Position numbers and translations under genes: made by a program
Notes under the pieces: generated by a model
Told to the model about the DNA's origin: nothing
Databases searched by the model: none
The model's input: the letters and a program-made list of their open reading frames with translations, nothing else
Origin: Pseudomonas sp. AN-1
GTDB taxonomy: Bacteria > Pseudomonadota > Gammaproteobacteria > Pseudomonadales > Pseudomonadaceae
NCBI RefSeq assembly: GCF_034057115.1
Contig: NZ_CP139195.1
Coordinates: forward strand, 2,356,001 to 2,420,000
Reading direction: 5' to 3'
Length of the DNA: 64,000 nt
Shown: positions 47,620 through 55,864 of the stretch, one piece after another
How positions within the stretch are numbered: position 1 is the stretch's first letter
How the letters are laid out: each line of letters opens with the position of its first letter

Positions 47620-47681
47620 AGGTGTGCCGCCCGGATGCAAGGACTGCACCAGTGCGGCACCGGGCGATCGCCGGCACACCT
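47620..47681 (-). promoter_or_regulatory. Structured leader upstream of moaA
   Basis: Stem AGGTGTGCC/GGCACACCT (47620-47628 with 47673-47681, 9 of 9) encloses a second stem GCCCGG/CCGGGC (47629-47634 with 47660-47665). It lies 35 bases before the moaA ATG. Molybdenum-cofactor (moco) riboswitches sit at this place in many gammaproteobacteria, but I cannot match this one to the consensus. Confidence 0.4.
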
Positions 47682-47796
47682 CGCTCAATAGTTAAGCACG
47701 CTGCTCGGGATCTGGGCCGCACCGACGCGCACCGATGCAGGGCATGCCATGCGGCGGGACACTGCCGGCGCACCATGGCGAAGCATCCCTGCCCCG

Positions 47797-48246
47797 CTAC
47801 TCCCAGCGCTCGGCCGCCGCCCGGTCGCTGGCACGGCCGTCGACCCAGCGCGCACCGTCCGGGGTGTCCTCGCGCTTCCAGAACGGCGCGCGGGTCTTCA
47901 GGTAGTCCATGATGAACTCGCAGGCCGCGAAGGCGGCCTGGCGATGGGCGCTGGCCGTGCCGACGAAGACGATCGGCTCGCCGGGCAGCAGGCGACCGAC
48001 ACGGTGGACGATGGTCACGCCGAGCAGCGGCCAGCGCGAGCGCGCCTGTTCGACGATGCCGGCCAGGGCCTTCTCGGTCATCCCCGGATAGTGCTCGAGG
48101 GTCATGCCGGCGACTTCCCGGCCGTCGTTGTAGTCGCGCACGTAGCCGACGAAGGAGGCCAGCGCACCGATGCCGGCGTTGGCGGCGTGCAGCGCCTCCA
48201 GTTCGACGCCCGGCAGGAAGGCTTCCACCTGTACCCGAATCGTCAT
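47797..48246 (-). CDS. moaE: Molybdopterin synthase, large subunit MoaE
   Basis: A 149-residue catalytic subunit that inserts two sulfurs from MoaD thiocarboxylate into precursor Z. GALASFVGYVRDYNDG is the conserved start; MTLEHYPGMTEKAL, HRVGRLLPGE, and the catalytic lysines in DYLKTRAPFWKRE follow. The ATG has GGAGG five bases upstream; one base separates it from moaD. Confidence 0.95.
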   Translation of the reverse strand: MTIRVQVEAFLPGVELEALHAANAGIGALASFVGYVRDYNDGREVAGMTLEHYPGMTEKALAGIVEQARSRWPLLGVTIVHRVGRLLPGEPIVFVGTASAHRQAAFAACEFIMDYLKTRAPFWKREDTPDGARWVDGRASDRAAAERWE

Positions 48247-48247
48247 C

Positions 48248-48496
48248 TCAGCCTCCGGTCACCGGCGGGAAGAAGGCCACCTCGTCGCCGTCGGCCAGCG
48301 GCTCGGCGAGGCTGCACAGCTCCTGGTTGCGCGCGCACATCAGGCACTGCTCGGCCAGCACCTGCCAGGCGCCGCCGCGCGCCAGCAGGCGCTGGCGCAG
48401 GGCCTCCAGGCTGTCCAGCTCGGCCGACCAGGGCAGGCGCTCGCCGTCGCAGTCCAGCTCCTCGCGGTAGCGGGCGAAATAACGCACCTCGATCAT
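48248..48496 (-). CDS. moaD: Molybdopterin synthase, sulfur carrier MoaD
   Basis: An 82-residue ubiquitin-like protein; the C-terminal Gly-Gly (FFPPVTGG) carries the thiocarboxylate. Start [19 protein letters not shown] lies seven bases upstream. Its ATG overlaps the moaC stop by ATGA at 48493-48496. It also has extra cysteines ([11 protein letters not shown]) compared with typical MoaD. Part of the mobA/moaC-moaD-moaE unit. Confidence 0.93.
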   Translation of the reverse strand: MIEVRYFARYREELDCDGERLPWSAELDSLEALRQRLLARGGAWQVLAEQCLMCARNQELCSLAEPLADGDEVAFFPPVTGG

Positions 48497-49602
48497 GCCG
48501 GCTCCTCCGCACGGTAGTCGCCGCTCTTGCCGCCGCTCTTCTCCAGCAGGCGCACGCGCTCGATGGTCATGCCGCGGTCGACCGCCTTGCACATGTCGTA
48601 GAGGGTCAGCGCGGCGACGCTGGCGGCGGTCAGCGCCTCCATCTCCACCCCGGTCTGTCCGGCCAGCCTGCAGCGCGCGACGATGCGCACCGCGTCCAGC
48701 CCCTCCGGCTCCAGTTCGACACGGATGCCGGTGAGCAGCAGCGGGTGGCACAGCGGGATCAGCTCGTGGGTCTTCTTCGCCGCCATGATGCCGGCGACGC
48801 GGGCGACGGCGAACACGTCGCCCTTGGGATGGCTGCCGTCGAGGATCAGCCCGAGGGTGTGCGGCTGCATGCGCACCAGCGCCTCGGCGCAGGCCTCGCG
48901 GGCGGTGACGGCCTTGGCGGTGACGTCGACCATGTTGGCGCGCCCCGCGGCGTCGAGATGGGTCAGCATCGCGGTGCTCCCGGCAGTGGATGAGGAATCG
49001 GATTCAGCAAGCGCCATGCCAGCCGCCGCCAGCGCCTGGGGGGTGTTCAGGTTGGCCAGCCGCGGATCGTCCGCCGCGCAGTCCAGCGCACGGGCGCCAT
49101 GGGCCAGCAGGAAGCGCAGCGGGCTGCGCTCGCCGGCCTGCCAGGCACGCTCCAGCTCGCCCAGCAGACGGCGCGGAATCAGGGCGAACAGCGGCTGCCA
49201 GTGCCCGGCCTGGCGCAGCAGCAGCGGCCGCTCCGACCCGCCGAGGGCCTCGCGGCGCATGACCTCGAGCAGCGGCGCATCGACCAGCGGGGCGTCGCAG
49301 GGCAGCACCAGCAGCCAGTCGTGACGCATGGCGGCGAGGCCGGCGCGGATGCCGGCCAGCGGACCGGGGAAACCGCCCTCCGCGTCCGCCACCAGGCGGT
49401 CGGCGAAGGGCGCGTAGCGCCCGGCGTTGCGGTTGCAGGAGATCAGCAGGTCGTCGCTCAGCGGCCTGACCGTCTCGGCCAGCCAGGCGATCAGCGGCCG
49501 GCCGGCGAACTCCAGCAGGCCCTTGTCCGCTCCGCCCATGCGCTGCCCGCGCCCGCCGGCGAGCAGCAGGATGGAACAGGGCGGCAGGTCGGCGGCGGAC
49601 AT
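48493..49602 (-). CDS. MobA-MoaC fusion: molybdenum cofactor guanylyltransferase / cyclic pyranopterin monophosphate synthase
   Basis: One 369-codon frame. Residues 1-191 are MobA ([16 protein letters not shown] nucleotide-binding, LPCDAPLVD), which attaches GMP to Mo-molybdopterin. A Ser/Ala linker (around 192-211) leads directly into a full MoaC (residues 212-369; [39 protein letters not shown]), which makes cyclic pyranopterin phosphate. No stop codon separates them. MoaC also has its own ATG at 48969 with GGGAG seven bases upstream, so free MoaC may be made as well. The MobA start at 49602 has CGGAG seven bases ahead. In P. aeruginosa mobA and moaC are separate genes. Confidence 0.88.
   Translation of the reverse strand: MSAADLPPCSILLLAGGRGQRMGGADKGLLEFAGRPLIAWLAETVRPLSDDLLISCNRNAGRYAPFADRLVADAEGGFPGPLAGIRAGLAAMRHDWLLVLPCDAPLVDAPLLEVMRREALGGSERPLLLRQAGHWQPLFALIPRRLLGELERAWQAGERSPLRFLLAHGARALDCAADDPRLANLNTPQALAAAGMALAESDSSSTAGSTAMLTHLDAAGRANMVDVTAKAVTAREACAEALVRMQPHTLGLILDGSHPKGDVFAVARVAGIMAAKKTHELIPLCHPLLLTGIRVELEPEGLDAVRIVARCRLAGQTGVEMEALTAASVAALTLYDMCKAVDRGMTIERVRLLEKSGGKSGDYRAEEPA
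48967..48981 (-). promoter_or_regulatory. Internal Shine-Dalgarno and ATG for MoaC
   Basis: GGGAG (48981-48977) and ATG (48969-48967) inside the fused frame, spaced seven bases. The internal product would be a normal 158-residue MoaC. Confidence 0.6.
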
Positions 49603-49704
49603 GGCGGGACTCCGGGTGGACATGGCCCGATGGTACACCGCCCGCCAGGCATTCGCTCCCCAAGGGATTCCGCGCACCGGGGAGGGGCATGGGTGCGGAC
49701 CGCG

Positions 49705-50817
49705 TCAGCCCTCCGGCTGCTCCAGCGCCTCCACCAGCACCTTGAAGAAGCGCGCTGCCTCGCCGCCGGTGACCACGCGGTGGTCGAAGGTCAGCGACAG
49801 CGGCATGATCGGGTGCACCTCGACCCTGCCGTCGACCGCCACCGGCTCGTCGCGGATCTTGCCGGCGCCGATGATCGCCACCTGCGGCGGCACCACCACC
49901 GGGCTGGCGTAGCGGCCGAACAGGGTGCCGAAGTTGGACAGGGTCAGGGTCGCGCCCATCATGTCCTTGGGCGGGATCGAGCGCGCCTTGACCGCCTCGC
50001 GCATGCGCCGCATGCCCTCGCGCAGGTCGTCGGCCGTGCGCCCGCCGACATTGTGCAGCACCGGCACGAACAGCCCGTCCGGGGTGTCCACGGCGATGCC
50101 CAGGTCGAGGTGGTCGTGCTGGCGGACCGCCATGGCCTTGCCGTCGAACCATACGTTGAGCCCCGGCTCGGCGCGGCAGGCCGCGGCGATGGCCTGGGCC
50201 AGGCGCACCAGCGGATCGCGAGCGGACGGCCAGCGGCTGAGGTCGGCGTCCTCCACCAGCATCACCGGCACCACCTCGGCGTGGGCGCGGGCCATGTTCA
50301 GCGCCATGCTGCGGCGCACGCCGCGCAGGCGCTCGCCGCCGAAGCTGGTGCGCGCGCTCTCGGCGGCCGCCTCGACGTCGGCGCGGGTGATCAGGCCGTC
50401 GGCGCCGGAGCCGGACAGCCCGGCCAGCTCGACGCCCAACTGGCGGGCCAGCTGGCGCACCGCCGGGGTGGCGCGCGGCGCCAGGTGCTCGCGGGTCGAG
50501 GGCGCGGCGCCGACGAAGAAGCTGTCGCCCCCGCCACCCTCGCCGGCCTCCAGCTTGCCGACCACGGTGCCGGTGTCCTCGCCCTCGCCCTCGTAGGCCA
50601 GCAGCGGTTCGCCGACGTGGAGGATGTCGCCTTCGGCGCCGTAGGTCCTGGCCACCACGCCGTCGTAGGGCGCGGGAATGTCGACGATGGCCTTGGCGGT
50701 CTCCACCGAGACCAGCAGCTGGTCGGCCTTGACGCTGTCGCCGGCCTTGACGTGCCACTGGACGATTTCCGCCTCCTGCAGGCCTTCGCCGAGGTCGGGC
50801 AGCTTGAAGTGTTTCAT
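49705..50817 (-). CDS. 2-oxoacid dehydrogenase E2 (dihydrolipoyl acyltransferase)
   Basis: A 370-residue E2: one lipoyl domain with lysine K42 (VETAKA, where most have ETDKA), a peripheral-subunit-binding domain (ATPAVRQLARQLGVEL), and the acyltransferase core. The core's usual HxxxDG reads H346-R-V-V-T350-G: the Asp is replaced by Thr. It transfers the acyl group from E1 to CoA. The gene follows E1-beta; the ATG at 50817 lies 113 bases past it, across an inverted repeat. No E3 gene is nearby, so E3 must be shared. Confidence 0.9.
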   Translation of the reverse strand: MKHFKLPDLGEGLQEAEIVQWHVKAGDSVKADQLLVSVETAKAIVDIPAPYDGVVARTYGAEGDILHVGEPLLAYEGEGEDTGTVVGKLEAGEGGGGDSFFVGAAPSTREHLAPRATPAVRQLARQLGVELAGLSGSGADGLITRADVEAAAESARTSFGGERLRGVRRSMALNMARAHAEVVPVMLVEDADLSRWPSARDPLVRLAQAIAAACRAEPGLNVWFDGKAMAVRQHDHLDLGIAVDTPDGLFVPVLHNVGGRTADDLREGMRRMREAVKARSIPPKDMMGATLTLSNFGTLFGRYASPVVVPPQVAIIGAGKIRDEPVAVDGRVEVHPIMPLSLTFDHRVVTGGEAARFFKVLVEALEQPEG

Positions 50818-50869
50818 GTTCCGTTCCCCCAGTTTCTCCCCGGCCTGGACGGCCCGGGAGGGTTCGGCC

Positions 50870-50930
50870 GTAGGGTGCGCCGTGCGCACCGGCCGGATGA
50901 GTCCATGTCGGTGCGCACGGCGCACCCTAC
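50870..50930. repeat. Intergenic inverted repeat, GTAGGGTGCGC family, copy 2
   Basis: Two 21-base perfect arms (50870-50890 and 50910-50930) around a 19-base spacer, between the E1-beta and E2 genes. The right arm is identical to bases 724-744. Confidence 0.8.
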
Positions 50931-50934
50931 CGGC

Positions 50935-51921
50935 TCAGGCGTACTCCAGCACCGCCTCGCAGGCGGCGAGGATGTCGCCGACGTCCGGGATGTAGTACGG
51001 CTCCAGGCGGTACAGCGGCGGCGGGATGTCCGGCGCGGCGACGCGCTGGATCGGCGCGTGCAGGTCGAGCAGCGCGCGCTCGTAGAGGCTGGCGGCGATC
51101 TCCGCGCCCACCCCGCCGCTCTTCGGCGCCTCGTGGACGATCACGCAGCGCCCGGTCTTGCGCACCGAGGCCTCGAGGGTGTCGAGGTCCAGCGGCTTGA
51201 GGCAGGCGACGTCGATCACCTCGGCGCTGACCCCGCGCTCGGCCAGCGCGCTCGCCGCCTGCAGGGTCTCGTGCACGCTGGCGCCCCAGCTGACCAGGGT
51301 CAGGTCGCTGCCCTCGCGCAGGGTGAAACAGCTGTCCAGCGGCAGGCGGCGGCCGTCGTCCTCCAGCGGCTGCGGGTTCATCCGGTACAGGCGGGTCGGC
51401 TCGAGGAAGACCACCGGGTCGGGGTCGTCGATGGCCGCCAGCAGCAGGCCGTAGGCGCGCGCCGGCGACGACGGCACCACCACGCGCAGGCCGGGAACGT
51501 GGGCGAACAGCGCCTCGGTGGATTCGCTGTGGTGCTCGGGGGCGCGGATGCCGGCGCCCATCGGCGAGCGCACCACCAGCGGGCAGGTCAGCCGGCCGCG
51601 GGTGCGGTTGCGCAGCCGCGCGGCGTGCGACACCAGCTGCTCCATGGCGGCGTAGATGAAGCCGAGGAACTGGATCTCCATCACCGGCCGCAGCCCCTGG
51701 GTGGCCATGCCGATGGACAGGCCGGCGATCATGTTCTCCGCCAGCGGCGTGTCGATCACCCGCTTGAGGCCGAACTGCTCGCGCAGGCCGAGGGTGGCGC
51801 GGAACACGCCGCCGTTGACGCCGATGTCCTCGCCGAGCACCACCACGTTCTCGTCCTCGTGCATGGCGCGGTGCAGGGCCAGGTTGACCGCCTCCAGCAG
51901 GCTGTACTTTTTCTCACTCAT
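50935..51921 (-). CDS. 2-oxoacid dehydrogenase E1, beta subunit
   Basis: A 328-residue transketolase-like subunit. GEDIGVNGGVFRAT and DTPLAEN are the E1-beta signatures; the C-terminal transketolase domain follows (HEAPKSGGVGAEIAA). With E1-alpha it decarboxylates a 2-oxo acid with TPP. The ATG at 51921 has AAGGAG six bases upstream and overlaps the end of E1-alpha by 8 bases. Confidence 0.92.
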   Translation of the reverse strand: MSEKKYSLLEAVNLALHRAMHEDENVVVLGEDIGVNGGVFRATLGLREQFGLKRVIDTPLAENMIAGLSIGMATQGLRPVMEIQFLGFIYAAMEQLVSHAARLRNRTRGRLTCPLVVRSPMGAGIRAPEHHSESTEALFAHVPGLRVVVPSSPARAYGLLLAAIDDPDPVVFLEPTRLYRMNPQPLEDDGRRLPLDSCFTLREGSDLTLVSWGASVHETLQAASALAERGVSAEVIDVACLKPLDLDTLEASVRKTGRCVIVHEAPKSGGVGAEIAASLYERALLDLHAPIQRVAAPDIPPPLYRLEPYYIPDVGDILAACEAVLEYA

Positions 51922-53011
51922 GGTCGGCTCCTTGCGTGCGGCGGGCGATGCGCTCGGCGAACTGCTCGCGCTGCTCGGCCAGCGCCGGCGGCCAGCTGGC
52001 GTAGACGTGGGCGAACACCGACTGCGGGTCCTGCGCCGCCAGCCCCTCGTAGGCGTCGATGGCCCGCTGCAGCTCGGCCTGGCACTCGGCCACCAGCGCC
52101 TGCTCGCGGCTCTCGTCCCACAGGCCCTGGCCGACCAGGTAGCTCTGCAGGCGCTTGACCGGCTCCTCGTGCCAGGCCTGGTTGACCTCCTCGGCACTGC
52201 GGTAGCGGGTGGCGTCGTCGGCGGTGGTGTGGTCGCACAGGCGGTAGGTGACGCATTCCAGCAGGGTCGGCCCCTTGCCGTGGCGGGCGCGCTCGATGGC
52301 CAGGCGCAGGCGCTCGACCACCGCGATCACGTCGTTGCCGTCCACCTGCTCGCCGGCGAAGCCGGCGCCGAGCGCCTTCTGCGCCAGGGTCGGCGCGCCG
52401 CACTGGATGCGCCGCGGAACCGAGATGGCCCACTGGTTGTTGTTGACCACGAACACCACCGGCAGCTGCCAGGTGCCGGCGACGTTGAGCGCCTCGAGGA
52501 AGTCGCCCTTGCTGGTGGCGCCGTCGCCGCAGGTGGTCAGCGCCACGCGGTGCTCGCCGCGGATCTTGAAGGCGCTGGCCACCCCGCAGGCGTGCAGCGC
52601 CTGGGTGGCGATCGGCACGCACAGCGGGAAGTCGCCGCGCGCCACCTCGCCGCGGTAGTCGCTGCCGCGCTCGTCGCCGCCCCAGTACAGCAGCATCTCG
52701 CTCATGCTCACCCCGCGCAGCAGCTGGCTGGCGGTGTCGCGGTAGTAGGGCACCAGCACGTCGTCGGCGCGCAGCAGGCTGCCGATGGCGGTGCCGACCG
52801 CCTCCTGGCCGAGGCTGGAGGCGTAGGTGCCGATGCGCCCGGTGCGCTGCAGGGCGATCACCTTCTGATCGAACAGGCGGGTGCGGACCATGGCGCGGTA
52901 CAGCGGCAGCAGCCGCTCGCCGTCCAGCGCCCAGTCGGGCAGCGGTCCGAGCGGGCGGCCGTCGGCGTCGAGGTAGCGGGTGTAGGGCAGTTCGATGGAG
53001 CTGTGGGGCAT
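51914..53011 (-). CDS. 2-oxoacid dehydrogenase E1, alpha subunit
   Basis: A 365-residue TPP-binding subunit. The TPP motif is G162-D-G ... N190-N-N (TTCGDGATSKGDF ... VVNNNQWAISVP). The phosphorylation-loop region YRLCDHTTADDATRYR is present. Substrate: a leucine dehydrogenase gene directly upstream suggests branched-chain 2-oxoacids, although the P. aeruginosa relatives (PA3416-PA3417) are labelled pyruvate dehydrogenase; it could be either. Confidence 0.9.
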   Translation of the reverse strand: MPHSSIELPYTRYLDADGRPLGPLPDWALDGERLLPLYRAMVRTRLFDQKVIALQRTGRIGTYASSLGQEAVGTAIGSLLRADDVLVPYYRDTASQLLRGVSMSEMLLYWGGDERGSDYRGEVARGDFPLCVPIATQALHACGVASAFKIRGEHRVALTTCGDGATSKGDFLEALNVAGTWQLPVVFVVNNNQWAISVPRRIQCGAPTLAQKALGAGFAGEQVDGNDVIAVVERLRLAIERARHGKGPTLLECVTYRLCDHTTADDATRYRSAEEVNQAWHEEPVKRLQSYLVGQGLWDESREQALVAECQAELQRAIDAYEGLAAQDPQSVFAHVYASWPPALAEQREQFAERIARRTQGADHE

Positions 53012-53081
53012 GGCTTCCTCCCTGGCACCTTGCCGGTGCGTGGCGGCCTGCCGCCTGGGCGGCAGGCGTGGGACAGCGCAT

Positions 53082-54104
53082 TCAGGAACCGTAGATCAGC
53101 CGTTCGGCCAGGCTGTCGGCGACCCGCGCCGGCGAGCGTCGCTCGGCCTGCGCCTCGGCGTAGATCTCCTCCAGGCGGTGGCCGATCTGCGCCAGGTGGG
53201 CGGTGATTTCCGCCGGGCTGCGCCCCTGGTGCTGCAGGGCGACGAAGATCAGCCCGCCGGAGTTGATCACGTAGTCGGGGGCGTAGAGGATGCCACGCGC
53301 GGTCAGCTCGTCGCCCATCTCCGGGCTGTCCAGCTGGTTGTTGGCCGCCCCGGCCACCGCGGCGCAACGCAGCTTGGCGATGCTCTGCGCATTGATCGCC
53401 CCGCCCAGGCCGCAGGGCGCGAGGATGTCGCAGGGCACGCCGAGCAGGGCGTCGGCGGCCACCGGCTGCGCGCCGAGCTGCTCGACCGCCAGCGCCAGGC
53501 GTCCCTCGTCGATGTCGCTGACGATCAGCCGCGCCCCGGCCGCGGCCAGGTGCTCGGCGAGGGCGAAGCCGACGTGGCCGAGGCCCTGCACGGCGACGGT
53601 CAGGCCCTCCAGCGAATCGCTGCCCAGGCGCGCCCTGGCGGTGGCACGGATGCCGGCGAACACGCCGAGCGCGGTGTGCGGCGAGGGATCGCCGCCGGCG
53701 GTGGTGCTGGTGACGTGCGGGGTGTGGCGGGCGATGCAGTCCATGTCGACGCCCGAGGTGCCGCTGTCGACGGCGGTGATGTAGCGGCCGCCGAGCTTGT
53801 CGATGAAGCGGCCGAAAGCCTCGAACAGCGCGGCGCGGTCGGCGACGTGCGGCGGGCGGATGATCACCGCCTTGCCGCCGCCCTGCGCGAGGCCCGCCAG
53901 CGCGGCCTTGTAGCTCATGCCGCGGGCCAGCCGCGCGGCATCGCGCACGGCGCTGTCCACATCGGCATAGCCGAGATAGCGGCAGCCGCCGAGGGCCGGA
54001 CCGAGGTGGGTGTTGTGGATGGCGACGATCGCCTGCAGACCCGTCGCCGGGTCGCTGGCCAGGTGCAGTTCCTCGAGACGCGCGTTTTCCATGATCGCGA
54101 ACAT
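53082..54104 (-). CDS. ldh: Leucine dehydrogenase
   Basis: A 340-residue NAD-dependent Glu/Leu/Phe/Val dehydrogenase that deaminates branched-chain amino acids to 2-oxo acids. GPALGGCRY and SYKAALAGLAQGGGKAVI hold K66 and catalytic K78; NAD motif VQGLGHVGFALA; APCGLGGAIN. The ATG at 54104 has CAGGAG seven bases upstream. It is 70 bases upstream of E1-alpha on the same strand, so its product can feed the dehydrogenase complex. The order matches PA3418-PA3415. Confidence 0.9.
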   Translation of the reverse strand: MFAIMENARLEELHLASDPATGLQAIVAIHNTHLGPALGGCRYLGYADVDSAVRDAARLARGMSYKAALAGLAQGGGKAVIIRPPHVADRAALFEAFGRFIDKLGGRYITAVDSGTSGVDMDCIARHTPHVTSTTAGGDPSPHTALGVFAGIRATARARLGSDSLEGLTVAVQGLGHVGFALAEHLAAAGARLIVSDIDEGRLALAVEQLGAQPVAADALLGVPCDILAPCGLGGAINAQSIAKLRCAAVAGAANNQLDSPEMGDELTARGILYAPDYVINSGGLIFVALQHQGRSPAEITAHLAQIGHRLEEIYAEAQAERRSPARVADSLAERLIYGS

Positions 54105-54298
54105 GGGCGTACTCCTGACTGGTCGGTGTCTGGCGCCTATGCCGATACCCGGCGGCGGTCCCCATGGCGACGCCCCGGAGCAGTTGGCATCGCGACCCGC
54201 AGGCCGCGTGACGCTTCTGTTTCTTCTGCCTCGAGTATAGGCCCCGCACGGCGGGCTGTCCGCCGAGCGCTGTACGGAAAGCCGGCCGCGCCGCGCGA

Positions 54299-54751
54299 TC
54301 AGCCCAGGTTGGCGGCCAGGCGCGCCAGCCAGGGCTCGGCGTCCTCGGCCGGGGTCACCGTCTCGCTGGCGTCCAGCTGCAGCTGCGACTGCAGATCGCG
54401 CATGCCCAGGCGCAGCAGCAGCATGTGCGCCTGCAGCGCGCCGGCGCAGAACTGCTCGCCATAGGCGGTATCGCCCAGGCCGATCACCGCCACGGGCCGG
54501 CCGCGCCAGTCGGGCTGCCAGGCCTCGATCTCGTCGAGCAGCCCCTGCAGGTTGTCCGGCACCTCGCCCATGCCGGTGGTCGAGGTCACCACCAGCAGCG
54601 CCTGCGGGTCCAGGGCCAGCAGCTCCTCGAGGGCGACGCGCGGCAGGTGGCGGGCTTCGATGCCGGCGTCCTGCAGGAACTGCTCGGCATGGCGGGCGAC
54701 CTCCTCGGCGGTGCCGAAGGCGGAACCGGAAACGATGGCGAGCTGGAGCAT
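54299..54751 (-). CDS. Flavodoxin (MioC-like)
   Basis: A 150-residue FMN-binding electron carrier: phosphate loop [11 protein letters not shown] (where TxTGN/T is usual), [12 protein letters not shown] and [12 protein letters not shown], which bind the flavin. The ATG at 54751 has GGGAGG six bases upstream. A promoter-like TTGTAC/TATAAC pair lies 129 bases upstream, divergent from the folM operon, as in PA3435-PA3437. Confidence 0.88.
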   Translation of the reverse strand: MLQLAIVSGSAFGTAEEVARHAEQFLQDAGIEARHLPRVALEELLALDPQALLVVTSTTGMGEVPDNLQGLLDEIEAWQPDWRGRPVAVIGLGDTAYGEQFCAGALQAHMLLLRLGMRDLQSQLQLDASETVTPAEDAEPWLARLAANLG

Positions 54752-54879
54752 GGCGGCCCTCCCGGGCGTTCTGACAAGGCCGGGCATTATGCCCGATCGC
54801 CGCATGGCGGCGCCCGTACCGGCATCGCAAGCGGACGGCGCCGGCCTGGGGGCCTGAGGCGAGCAAAATCTTCCACGCA

Positions 54880-54907
54880 GTTATACAACAAGCAATCACG
54901 CGTACAA
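54880..54907 (-). promoter_or_regulatory. Promoter of the flavodoxin gene
   Basis: On the minus strand TTGTAC (54907-54902), 16 bases, TATAAC (54885-54880). The same hexamers occur in the plus-strand promoter at 55012, suggesting joint control. Confidence 0.55.
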
Positions 54908-55011
54908 CATCACATCACCCCACGAGGAGGGCAGAGCCCGAGAAACTGCGGTTCAGGAGGCTTTCCGCCGCCTCCGCGCGGTCACGACCCTAGCCCACAC
55001 ATCTCGCAGGG

Positions 55012-55038
55012 TTGTACAGAGCGAGTCGCTGGTATAAC
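55012..55038 (+). promoter_or_regulatory. Promoter of the folM-folE-folX operon
   Basis: TTGTAC (55012-55017), 15 bases, TATAAC (55033-55038), 90 bases before folM. The spacer is shorter than the usual 17, which would suit control by an activator or repressor. Confidence 0.5.
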
Positions 55039-55048
55039 TTTGTGCCTG

Positions 55049-55106
55049 GTTCAGCCGGTACTCCGTCCCGCACTTGTCAGGTACCCGGCGGCTGTGCCGC
55101 TGAACC
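55049..55106 (+). promoter_or_regulatory. Hairpin in the folM leader
   Basis: GGTTCAGC (55049-55056) pairs with GCTGAACC (55099-55106), with inner GGTAC/GTACC pairing, just upstream of the folM ribosome site. No known riboswitch class was recognised. Confidence 0.4.
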
Positions 55107-55127
55107 ACCCTTTTGCGCGAGGCATGC

Positions 55128-55838
55128 ATGAGCCAGTCACCCGCCCCCATCCTGATCACCGGCGCCAGCCAGCGAGTCGGGCTGCACTGCGCCCTGCGCC
55201 TGCTCGACGATGGCCAGCCGCTGATCGTCAGCTACCGCAGCGAGCGGCCGGCGCTGGACGATCTGCGCCGGCGCGGGGCGCTGACCCTGCCGGCCGACTT
55301 CTCCAGCGAGCCCGGCATCCTCGCCTTCATCGAGCTGCTGCAGCGGCACACCGACCGCCTGCGCGCCATCGTGCACAACGCCTCGGACTGGCTGCGCGAG
55401 GAGCCGGGCCACGAGGCCGAGGCCTTCGCGCGCATGGTCAGCGTGCACATGCTGGCGCCCTACCTGATCAACCTGCGCTGCCGCGCCCTGCTCGAACGCA
55501 GCGAGACGGCCGACATCGTGCACATCACCGACGACGTCGCCCGCCGCGGCAGCGCCAACCGGGTCGCCTACTGCGCCAGCAAGGCCGGCCTGGAGAACCT
55601 GACCCTGTCGTTCGCCGCGCAGTTCGCCCCGCGGATCAAGGTCAACGCCATCGCCCCGGCGCTGGTGATGTTCAACGACCACGACGACGCGAGCTACCGC
55701 GAGAAAACCCTGGCCAAGTCGGCCCTCGGCATCGAGCCGGGGCCGGAGGTCATCTACCAGAGCCTGCGCTATCTTCTGGACAACCCCTACGTCACCGGCA
55801 CCAGCCTGTGCGTCAACGGCGGCCGCCACCTGAAATGA
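55128..55838 (+). CDS. folM: Dihydromonapterin reductase FolM
   Basis: A 236-residue short-chain dehydrogenase. NADP motif [13 protein letters not shown], the NAS of HNASDWL, and the catalytic Tyr-Lys as YCASKAG. FolM reduces dihydromonapterin to tetrahydromonapterin, the cofactor for phenylalanine hydroxylase in pseudomonads. The ATG at 55128 has GAGG five bases upstream; an in-frame TTG at 55113 is less likely. Operon with folE and folX. Confidence 0.9.
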   Translation: MSQSPAPILITGASQRVGLHCALRLLDDGQPLIVSYRSERPALDDLRRRGALTLPADFSSEPGILAFIELLQRHTDRLRAIVHNASDWLREEPGHEAEAFARMVSVHMLAPYLINLRCRALLERSETADIVHITDDVARRGSANRVAYCASKAGLENLTLSFAAQFAPRIKVNAIAPALVMFNDHDDASYREKTLAKSALGIEPGPEVIYQSLRYLLDNPYVTGTSLCVNGGRHLK

Positions 55839-55864
55839 GCCCGGGCCGCCACGAGGAATCGAAC

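Larger units (their letters stand above)
54752..55127. other. Flavodoxin-folM intergenic control region
   Basis: 376 bases without a gene. It holds two divergent promoter-like elements (54880-54907 minus; 55012-55038 plus) and a hairpin in the folM leader (55049-55106). AT-rich patches stand out in GC-rich surroundings. Confidence 0.6.

Noticed and set aside
49099-52158. A 1019-codon open frame on the plus strand opposite mobA, E2 and E1 genes
   Set aside because: It is antisense to well-recognised genes and its translation is low-complexity Ala/Gly/Arg/Gln; long antisense frames are usual at this GC content. The same applies to the long frames at 28170-31145 (+), 12653-15625 (+), 3366-6263 (+) and 9245-11848 (-).
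54105-54298. Possible sigma-54 promoter before the leucine dehydrogenase gene
   Set aside because: A TGGCA stretch exists near 54187 but on the wrong strand and without the GC element at correct distance.
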